A DNA stretch of 61,070 nt from Spirochaetaceae bacterium. Lineage in GTDB: Bacteria; Myxococcota_A; UBA9160; UBA4427. The stretch's first letter is position 1. Each line of letters opens with the position of its first letter. Below, in pieces: positions 55,014-61,070 of this stretch. Under the pieces are notes generated by a model that was not told where the DNA came from, ran no database searches, and saw nothing but the letters and a program-made list of their open reading frames with translations. Made by a program: the position numbers and the translations under genes. The stretch spans positions 1 through 61,070 of the forward strand of contig JACKFD010000021.1 of the NCBI GenBank assembly GCA_020632655.1, in the 5' to 3' direction.

Positions 55014-55853
55014 ATGCGAGAGTTCAAGGACCGAGTCTGCGTCGTCACCGGCGCGGCCAGCGGCATCGGACGCGGTCTGGCCGAGAAGGCGGCTGCCGAG
55101 GGCATGAAGGTGGTGCTCGCGGACCGCGCCGAGGAGCCGCTGGCGGGGCTGCACGCCGAGCTCGAGGGGCAGGGCGCCCGCGTGGCCAGCCGGGTGACGG
55201 ACGTGGGGGACGCGTTGAGCGTCGAGCAGCTCGCCGAGCTGGCCTATCGGGAGTTCGGGGGCGTGCACCTGGTCTTCAACAACGCCGGCGTGCTGGTGGA
55301 CGGTCTCAGCTGGGAGCGCAGCCTCGAAGACTGGCGTTGGAGCATCGACGTGAACCTCATGGGCGTGATCCATGGGATCCGCTCGTTCGTGCCGCGCATG
55401 TTGGAGGGGGGGGCGCCTGGCGTGGTGGTCAACACCTCTTCACTGGCCGGGCTGATCGTCGGGCCCTTTCTGGGGCCCTACTCGGCGACGAAGCACGCGG
55501 TGGTCGGGATCACGGAGACGCTCTTCCACGAGCTGCGCGCCGTGGGGTCCAGGCTGCGCGCCGCGGTCCTGTGTCCGGGGGAGGTGGCCACCCGGATCTG
55601 GCACTCGAACGAGCGGCGGCCGCATGGCTACGGCCCGGAGCAACCGCTCGGCAGCGACGCCGAGCGCCAGTTCCACGATCAGATCGCCGGTCAGGTGGGG
55701 GCCGGCATGACGCCACGCGAGCTCGGCACCTTCGTATTCGGCGCCCTGGCCAGTGAGCGCTTCTGGCTCTTCCCCCACCCCGCGTTCAAGAGCATCTACG
55801 AGCAGCGGGCACGCGGCGTCCTGCAGGAGCTCGATCCGAGCTTCGCGCTGTGA
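55014..55853 (+). CDS. SDR family oxidoreductase
   Basis: 279 residues. TGAASGIG (12-19), FNNAGV, NTSSLAG and YSATK give the full classical SDR set (the Ser, Tyr and Lys are present). The C-terminal ~70 residues (VATRIWHSNERRPHGYGPEQ ...) are longer than in the minimal SDR, as in the cP1-type group acting on larger substrates. AGGA lies 11 nt before ATG 55014. It lies between tetR and the second SDR of this cluster. Confidence 0.9.
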   Translation: MREFKDRVCVVTGAASGIGRGLAEKAAAEGMKVVLADRAEEPLAGLHAELEGQGARVASRVTDVGDALSVEQLAELAYREFGGVHLVFNNAGVLVDGLSWERSLEDWRWSIDVNLMGVIHGIRSFVPRMLEGGAPGVVVNTSSLAGLIVGPFLGPYSATKHAVVGITETLFHELRAVGSRLRAAVLCPGEVATRIWHSNERRPHGYGPEQPLGSDAERQFHDQIAGQVGAGMTPRELGTFVFGALASERFWLFPHPAFKSIYEQRARGVLQELDPSFAL

Positions 55854-55922
55854 GAGGCCGTCGGGCGGGACCGTCGACGGTGTGGCCAGTACAAGGGGCT
55901 CTGGTCTGGAGAGAGGAGAACG

Positions 55923-56693
55923 ATGACAGGCTTGATGCGACCCGCGACGGGCGTCGTCGTCACGGGAGGAGCCTCCGGGATCGGTCGCGCCTCGGCGAGG
56001 GCGCTCGCGGAGGTCGGGAGACCGGTCGCGCTGTGGGACGTCGACGCCGCGCGCGCCGCGGCCGTCGCGAAGGACATCGCGATCGAGTTCGGTGTCGCGA
56101 CCTGTGCGGCTGGCCTCGACGTTCGGGAGAGCGAACACTTCCCCGAGCACATCGCGGACGCGCGCGAAGCCCTCGGCCCGATCGGGGGACTTGTCCACTC
56201 GGCGGGGGTGTCGCATCCCGTGCCGGTCGACGCGCTCGACGAGGAGAGCTGGGACTTCGTTCTCGACGTCAACCTGCGCGCCTACGTCCTGCTCGCGAAG
56301 GCCCTGCTTCCCGATCTCCGGAGCCATCGGGGCTCGGCGATCGTCGGCATCGCGTCGATCAACGCGATCCTGGGCAATGGCGCGAATCCGGCCTACAGCG
56401 CCTCCAAGGCCGGCCTGCTGGCGGCGACTCGTTCGCTCGCGGACGGACTGGCCGTGGACGGCATCCGCGTGAACGCGATCTGTCCCGGGTACATCCGAAC
56501 GCCGATGCAGTACGAGCCCATGGCGAACGTGCCCGGGCTCGAGGCGGCCTACGTGCGTCAGTCGATGCTCGGGCGGATGGGGGAGCCCGAGGAGATCGGA
56601 CGAGTGGTGCGATTCCTCCTCTCCGAAGAAGCGAGCTTCATCACGGCGGAGCACGTCATCGTCGATGGTGGAGTCGTACCGTCCCAGCGTTGA
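55923..56693 (+). CDS. SDR family oxidoreductase
   Basis: 256 residues. TGGASGIG (14-21) begins the Rossmann fold; HSAGVSHPVP replaces the usual NNAG with SAG, and YSASK plus ICPGYIRTPM and IVDGG complete the signature. Many sugar and polyol dehydrogenases look like this. GAGAGAGGAG precedes the ATG. The 3' end is followed, after 46 nt, by the split transketolase genes, which suggests a sugar or polyol pathway. Confidence 0.9.
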   Translation: MTGLMRPATGVVVTGGASGIGRASARALAEVGRPVALWDVDAARAAAVAKDIAIEFGVATCAAGLDVRESEHFPEHIADAREALGPIGGLVHSAGVSHPVPVDALDEESWDFVLDVNLRAYVLLAKALLPDLRSHRGSAIVGIASINAILGNGANPAYSASKAGLLAATRSLADGLAVDGIRVNAICPGYIRTPMQYEPMANVPGLEAAYVRQSMLGRMGEPEEIGRVVRFLLSEEASFITAEHVIVDGGVVPSQR

Positions 56694-56739
56694 TCACGCC
56701 GCGGCACGAACCCTGCGCGCGCTGGAATCTGGAGGAAAC

Positions 56740-57609
56740 GTGACCGATCGTCCCGACCGCGGAGTGCTGCAACGAAACCGGCCCGTGGATCCGGAGCGCC
56801 TCCGCCGCGCAGCCGAGGAGCTGCGGCTCGCGGTGATCGACGTGATCGACCGCGCCGGGCTGGGTCACTACTCGAGCACGTTCTCGGCGGCGGAGATCCT
56901 GACCGTGCTCTATCGGCATACGCTTCGGCTCGCGCCCGCGAATCCGGGCTGGCCCGATCGGGATCGATTCCTGCTCGGCAAGGGGCACATCGCCGTCGGG
57001 CTCTGGCCGCTGCTGGCGGAGTTGGGATATTTCCCGGCCGATTGGCTCGAGAGCTTCGGCAAGAAGGGGGCACGGCTCCAGGACCATCCCGACATGCACA
57101 GCGCGCCCGGCATCGACTTCAGCTCGGGCTCCCTCGGACACAACCTCTCGGTCGGGATCGGCATGGCGATCGCCGCTCGTCTGCAGACGCGGGACCATCG
57201 CATCTTCGTCCTGCTCGGCGACGGCGAGCTGCACGAGGGGCAGGTCTGGGAGGCCGCGATGTCCGCTCCCCATTTCGGGCTCGGCAACCTGGTCGCGATC
57301 GTCGACGCGAACGGGTCCTGCGCGAGTGGTGCGACCTCCTCGATCATGAACATCGAGCCCGTCGCGGGGCGATTCGAGGCATTCGGCTGGCGGACCGCGG
57401 AGATCGACGGGCACGACATTCCGGCCATCCTGGGCGCGCTCGACGGTCTGCCCGACCCCTCCGAAGCGCGCCCCACCTGCATCGTGGCGCGGACGCAGAA
57501 GGGCAAGGGCGTGTCGTTCATGGAGTCGGCCCCCCGTAAGTGGCACGTCGGCTTCCTGGGCACCGCCGATCGGGCGCGCGCCATCGCCGAGATCGAGGAG
57601 AGGCTCTGA
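56740..57609 (+). CDS. transketolase N-terminal (TPP-binding) subunit
   Basis: 289 residues from GTG 56740 behind GGAGG; an earlier ATG at 56665 would overlap the SDR. The TPP pyrophosphate motif is GDGELHEGQVWEAAMSA with the Asn in VAIVDANG. GHYSSTFSAAEILTVLY and LGKGHIAVGLWPLLAELG are the transketolase N-domain. Only half of a normal ~650-residue transketolase is encoded; the other half is the next gene (TGATG overlap). Split enzymes occur in specialised sugar catabolism, and ketol donor/acceptor cannot be told. Confidence 0.92.
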   Translation: MTDRPDRGVLQRNRPVDPERLRRAAEELRLAVIDVIDRAGLGHYSSTFSAAEILTVLYRHTLRLAPANPGWPDRDRFLLGKGHIAVGLWPLLAELGYFPADWLESFGKKGARLQDHPDMHSAPGIDFSSGSLGHNLSVGIGMAIAARLQTRDHRIFVLLGDGELHEGQVWEAAMSAPHFGLGNLVAIVDANGSCASGATSSIMNIEPVAGRFEAFGWRTAEIDGHDIPAILGALDGLPDPSEARPTCIVARTQKGKGVSFMESAPRKWHVGFLGTADRARAIAEIEERL

Positions 57610-58658
57610 TGGGAAACGTGAGCGAGGCGTTTTCGTTCACCGCCGACGAGGGCGAGTTCTCGGGCTGGGCGCCGCTCGGGAAGACGCTCGTCGATCTGGG
57701 CAAGCAGCATCCGGGCGTCGTCGCGGTAGCGCCCGACCTCGGCAGCGCGCCGATCGTCGGCCATTTCGGCCAGTCCTTTCCGGAGCGCGTGGTCGATTGC
57801 GGAATCGCGGAGTGCAACGCCGTGTCCATCGCAGCCGGACTCGCGGCCTCGGGATGCATTCCCTACGTGCTGCAGATCGGCGCGTTCGCCGCGTTGAAGT
57901 GCGCCGAGCAGATCCGCACCGATCTCGCGTATACGCGGCTGCCCGTGCGCATCCTGGCGGGGTGGTCGGGCCTGTCCATGGCCTACTTCGGGACGAGTCA
58001 TCACTCGATCGAGGACATCGCAATCACCCGTTCGATCACGAATCTCACCGTGGTCTCGCCCTCGGATCCGACCTCCGCCGAAGCCGTGATGCGAGCGACG
58101 CTCGAGCATCCGGGTCCCGTGTACTTCCGCTTCGGGGCTGGAGAGGAACGGCCGATCTACTCCGTGCCTCCCGCGGTCGGGTACGGCCGGTTCCTGCGAC
58201 CGCGCGAGGGGCGGGACGCGACCATCATTGCGACCGGGATCGGTGTTCCCTGCGCCCTCGCCGCGGCAGAGCGTGCCCAGGCGGAGGGCCTCGACGTCGG
58301 TGTTCTCGACGCGCTCTTCCTCAAGCCCATCGACGAAGAGGCGATCCTCGCGGCGGCCCGGACGACCGGGCGGCTGCTCACGGTCGAGGAGCACAGCGTG
58401 ATCGGCGGCTTGGGGACGGCCGTGGCCGACGTGCTGGCCCGTCATCACGTCTCGGCGCATCTCTCGGTCCACGGCCTGCCCGATGAGCCGCTGCTCGTCG
58501 CATCGACACCCGAGCTCTACGAACACTACGGGCTGACGGCGGACGGCGTCTTCCGCGAGCTCGAGGCGCTCGTCGCGCGCTCCTCGACCGGTACCGGCGC
58601 GTCGACGCGAACGGTCCCGAGCGGGTCGAGGCTCCGCAATCCGTCAGCCGCGTCGTAG
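57609..58658 (+). CDS. transketolase C-terminal subunit
   Basis: 349 residues. The pyrimidine-binding domain has VVDCGIAECNAVSIAAGLA with the Glu that activates TPP, and YFGTSHHSIEDIAITRSI, the conserved loop of C-subunits. The C-terminal domain has VGVLDALFLKPIDEEAIL and TVEEHSVIGGLG. ATG 57609 overlaps the stop of the N-subunit (TGATG). The two would form one heterotetrameric transketolase. Confidence 0.93.
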   Translation: MGNVSEAFSFTADEGEFSGWAPLGKTLVDLGKQHPGVVAVAPDLGSAPIVGHFGQSFPERVVDCGIAECNAVSIAAGLAASGCIPYVLQIGAFAALKCAEQIRTDLAYTRLPVRILAGWSGLSMAYFGTSHHSIEDIAITRSITNLTVVSPSDPTSAEAVMRATLEHPGPVYFRFGAGEERPIYSVPPAVGYGRFLRPREGRDATIIATGIGVPCALAAAERAQAEGLDVGVLDALFLKPIDEEAILAAARTTGRLLTVEEHSVIGGLGTAVADVLARHHVSAHLSVHGLPDEPLLVASTPELYEHYGLTADGVFRELEALVARSSTGTGASTRTVPSGSRLRNPSAAS

Positions 58659-58682
58659 CCTGTCCGAGCGAAACCGACGCCG

Positions 58683-59258
58683 CTATGCGGATCTGTCGAC
58701 CGGCGTCATCGCGCCGGCTGCGTCCCCGGGATCCCGCCGCGCCAGCGCGTCGATCCTGCTCCCGAGCACCCCCGGTGCGTACTCGATCAGCTCGACCAGC
58801 AGCCCATCGGGATCCCGCGCGCAGACGACCGCCTCTATGCCCGTCGCCTCGTCGGGACCGCGCACCTCGCTCACGAACTCGATGCCCCGCCTGCGCAGGT
58901 CGTCGTAGGCGGCGCGCACGTTCTTCGTGCGCAGGGCGATGATCCGCGGGACGAAGTCCGCGCGCGGCCGGCCGACCTGCTCGCCGGGCCAGACGGGATC
59001 GAGCCACTCGAGCAGGTCGAGGCGCGTGGACCCGGGCCCGTCGTCGATCGCGAGCAGCGCCCCGCGTCCCTGGGCCCGCTCCATCCCGAACTGCCGGGCC
59101 ACGTAGTCGGGCCAGATCACGTCGCGGTTGTCGCGCAGCACGCGGAAGCCGAGGGTCGTGTAGAACGCGAGCGAGCGCTCGAAGTTCGTGGCATTGACCG
59201 TGAAGTGGAAGAGGGACTCGATCGCCCAGTCCGCCTTCGTCGCCCCCCTCGTCGACAT
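58683..59258 (-). CDS. VOC family (glyoxalase/dioxygenase-fold) protein
   Basis: 191 residues with two beta-alpha-beta-beta-beta modules. LFHFTVNATNFERSLAFYTTLGF opens the domain; TRLDLLEWLDP and DPDGLLVELIEY hold the likely metal ligands (His, Glu, Glu). Enzymes in this superfamily include glyoxalases, extradiol dioxygenases and epimerases; I cannot choose. GGAGG precedes ATG 59258. It is divergent from the LLM gene at 59413. Confidence 0.87.
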   Translation of the reverse strand: MSTRGATKADWAIESLFHFTVNATNFERSLAFYTTLGFRVLRDNRDVIWPDYVARQFGMERAQGRGALLAIDDGPGSTRLDLLEWLDPVWPGEQVGRPRADFVPRIIALRTKNVRAAYDDLRRRGIEFVSEVRGPDEATGIEAVVCARDPDGLLVELIEYAPGVLGSRIDALARRDPGDAAGAMTPVDRSA

Positions 59259-59350
59259 CCGACCCTCCTCTCCACCGTTTCCGGTTGCTGCCCATGTCGG
59301 CCTACGCACTCCCGCGCGCTCGACCCGATCCGTCGCGGTGTCGTTCCCGA

Positions 59351-59380
59351 TTGACACGGCCGCGCGAAAGATCGCAGAAT
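59351..59380 (+). promoter_or_regulatory. sigma-70-like promoter of the LLM gene
   Basis: A perfect TTGACA (59351-59356) and CAGAAT (59375-59380) are separated by 18 nt. The predicted start would be near 59387, about 26 nt before the ATG at 59413, with GGAGG in the leader. Confidence 0.55.
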
Positions 59381-59412
59381 GACCCGAACGAGCCCATGCT
59401 CCGGAGGCCTGC

Positions 59413-60588
59413 ATGATCCTCGACATCTTCTCGGAGCTCCAGCGCGCACGCCCCTCGAACGAGGGCCACGAGCGAAGGCTCCTCGCGGACGCGATCGAGC
59501 AGGCGCGCCTCGCCGACGAGCTCGGCTACGGCTGCTGGTGGAACGTCGAGCATCACGGCGCCCCGGAGTTCAGCTACAGCTCGGCGCCCGAGATGATGCC
59601 CGTCCTGCTCTCCCAGCACACGAAGCGGCTCCGCTTCGGCCACTCCGGCATCCTCGCCCCCTTCGCGATCAATCATCCCGTGCGCGTGGCCGAGCGCGCG
59701 GCCTTCGCGGACCTCGCGAGCGGCGGCCGGCTCGAGCTCGGGCTCGCGCGCTCGGGGGGCGCGGAGTGGGAGACCTTCGGCGTCGATCCCGAGACCTCCC
59801 GCGCCCAGCTCCGCGAAGCGCTGCATATCGTGCCGCGGGTCTGGACCGACGAGCGCTTCTCCTGGAAGAGCGACCTGATCGAGATTCCCGAGCGCGAGGT
59901 CGTGCCGAAGCCGCTGCAGAAGCCGCACCCGCCGCTCTGGCAGACCTGCACGAGCCCGGAGAGCTTCGAGATGGCGGGCGAGCTCGGCGTCGGCGCGCTC
60001 GCCACGACGCTCTTCTCGCCCCTCGACTCGCTGCGCCTGCTCTTCGATCACCATGCGAAGGGCCACGAGCGCCTCGCGCCGTGCAGCCAGGTCGTGAACC
60101 GCCAGCGCGCGGTCTTCACCTTCATGCATTGCTGTGAGACGCGGAAGGAGGCGATCGAGAGCCGCGCGGCCGAGCACGCCCTCTGGTTCGTGAACGCCGC
60201 CCCGCGCGTCTTCCAGGTCCCGCGCAACATCTGGATCGACGCGATCCGTGGCGACCTCCAGGACAACGCCCCCGCCGCGACCGCGGCCCTCTCGTCGCCC
60301 GAGGCCCTGCCGACCGACGCCGATCTCGACGATCCGCATCCGGTCGTGCGGCTGCTGAACCGCCAGGCACGCGGGCTGCCCCTCGACCCGGTGGAGGCGT
60401 TCGAGGTGCTCGAGCCGGTCGAGTCCGTCGTGATCGGCGACGTGGATTCGTGTCGCCGCAAGCTCGACGGCTACCGGTCGCTCGGGGTCGATCGGCTGAT
60501 GTGCCTGATGCAGTTCGGTGCGCTGCCCCAGGAGCGCATCCTCGCGAGCATCCGCACGGCGGGCGAGGCGTTCCTGCGCGCCGGCTGA
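59413..60588 (+). CDS. LLM class flavin-dependent oxidoreductase
   Basis: 391 residues, slightly longer than the LLM genes at 1795, 31052 and 47139. ELGYGCWWNVEHHGAPEFSY, RFGHSGILAPFAINHPVRVAE and GRLELGLARSGGAEWETFGVD mark the luciferase-like barrel of the alkanal/alkanesulfonate monooxygenase type. GGAGG precedes ATG 59413 behind a good sigma-70 promoter. The flavin and substrate are unknown. It converges on the amidohydrolase with an 8-nt gap. Confidence 0.9.
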   Translation: MILDIFSELQRARPSNEGHERRLLADAIEQARLADELGYGCWWNVEHHGAPEFSYSSAPEMMPVLLSQHTKRLRFGHSGILAPFAINHPVRVAERAAFADLASGGRLELGLARSGGAEWETFGVDPETSRAQLREALHIVPRVWTDERFSWKSDLIEIPEREVVPKPLQKPHPPLWQTCTSPESFEMAGELGVGALATTLFSPLDSLRLLFDHHAKGHERLAPCSQVVNRQRAVFTFMHCCETRKEAIESRAAEHALWFVNAAPRVFQVPRNIWIDAIRGDLQDNAPAATAALSSPEALPTDADLDDPHPVVRLLNRQARGLPLDPVEAFEVLEPVESVVIGDVDSCRRKLDGYRSLGVDRLMCLMQFGALPQERILASIRTAGEAFLRAG

Positions 60589-60596
60589 GCGCCGCG

Positions 60597-61070
60597 TCAG
60601 TCGAGTCGATAGACCCGCGTCGCCGTCCCCCGGAAGAGCGCGTCCTTCTCGTCCTCGGACGCGCCCGCGACCATCTTCTTGAACGCGTTCCAGAGCACGT
60701 CGTAGGAGACCGACAGCCGATCGACGGGGAAGTTGCTCTCGAAGAGACATCGCTCCGCCCCGAAGCACTCGATCGCGTGCGCGTAGTAGCGCCCCTGCGC
60801 GGCGACGAGCTCGTCCGAGGTCGGCGGCCGCTCGCGCGTCTCGAAGCCGAAGCCGTTCCAGGGCATCGCGAGCCCGCCGAGCTTCACGACGACGTTCTCG
60901 CAGGTCGCGAGCCCGGCGAGCCCCTTCGACCACTCGACGAAGATCTCGTCGCGCCGCTCGGCATAGGGTCCTACACCGAGAGGCGTGCCGAGGTGGTCGA
61001 GCACGATCGTGACGTCCGGGAAGGCCCGGGCGAGATCGAGCAGGTCCGGCGTCTGGAAGTGGTAGTGATA
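60597..61070 (-). CDS. amidohydrolase-family protein (5' end outside window)
   Basis: 157 residues are visible, starting inside the protein. VTIVLDHLGTPLGVGPY, NVVVKLGGLAMP and the late CLFESNFPVDRLSVSY are blocks of the Amidohydro_2 (2-pyrone-4,6-dicarboxylate lactonase/ACMSD-like) TIM barrel; the Asp of the last block is probably not a metal ligand but the family's catalytic region is nearby. It probably hydrolyses a lactone or decarboxylates a ring-cleavage product. Confidence 0.85.
   Translation of the reverse strand, partial: YHYHFQTPDLLDLARAFPDVTIVLDHLGTPLGVGPYAERRDEIFVEWSKGLAGLATCENVVVKLGGLAMPWNGFGFETRERPPTSDELVAAQGRYYAHAIECFGAERCLFESNFPVDRLSVSYDVLWNAFKKMVAGASEDEKDALFRGTATRVYRLD

Overview
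The window is a very GC-rich chromosomal segment from a Gram-negative bacterium. It encodes an RND efflux permease with its periplasmic adaptor, several lipoprotein-type signals and one PEP-CTERM-sorted protein. Four luciferase-like (LLM) oxidoreductases, five short-chain dehydrogenases (SDRs), a thiolase-fold/DUF35 pair, DUF1214 proteins and a Rieske oxygenase fit an uncultured soil or aquatic lineage in the Myxococcota/Binatota/'Deltaproteobacteria' sphere. That placement is inference from gene content only. I see no tRNA, rRNA, CRISPR array, insertion sequence or phage gene.
Layout. 1-8032: DUF3604 lipoprotein (cut by the left edge), LLM enzyme, DUF35 and thiolase-fold pair, GIY-YIG nuclease, a P-loop kinase/HAD fusion and an SDR. 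8369-25759: a carbon-storage island with glgP-glgX-glgB-malQ in 4-nt overlaps, a divergent starch-synthase-like glycosyltransferase, a second alpha-glucan phosphorylase, then zwf-pgl-edd-eda. Together they take glycogen to glucose-1-P and, after glucose-6-P, through the Entner-Doudoroff route to pyruvate and glyceraldehyde-3-P. Phosphoglucomutase and glgC are not in the window. 25891-31015: a DabA/DabB inorganic-carbon uptake operon with a third membrane gene, followed by an LLM gene. 32105-35363: SnoaL-like protein, kinase-like phosphotransferase and aldo/keto reductase. 35435-41533: DUF3556 membrane protein, RND adaptor and RND permease in one operon. 41740-51832: two DUF1214 lipoproteins flanking an MFS carrier and a catabolic cluster (LLM, ketopantoate-reductase-like, Rieske oxygenase, small protein; SDR; SDR-MarR). 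52065-53510: PEP-CTERM protein. 54281-58658: TetR, two SDRs and a split transketolase. 58683-61070: VOC protein, LLM enzyme and an amidohydrolase cut by the right edge.
Regulatory signals read from the sequence include sigma-54-like (-24/-12) elements upstream of both phosphorylases and of the glycosyltransferase; a two-part stem-loop in front of dabA; a perfect palindrome between the divergent LLM and SDR genes near marR; and a 4 x 38-bp tandem repeat in which each unit carries a Shine-Dalgarno and an ATG at the 5' end of the SnoaL-like gene.
Reading-frame breaks are visible in malQ (two, compensating), the glycosyltransferase (two), the second phosphorylase (one) and tetR (one, near the C-terminus). 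Since the sequence on both sides of each break remains protein-like, I suspect base-calling or assembly indels, but recent gene decay is not excluded.
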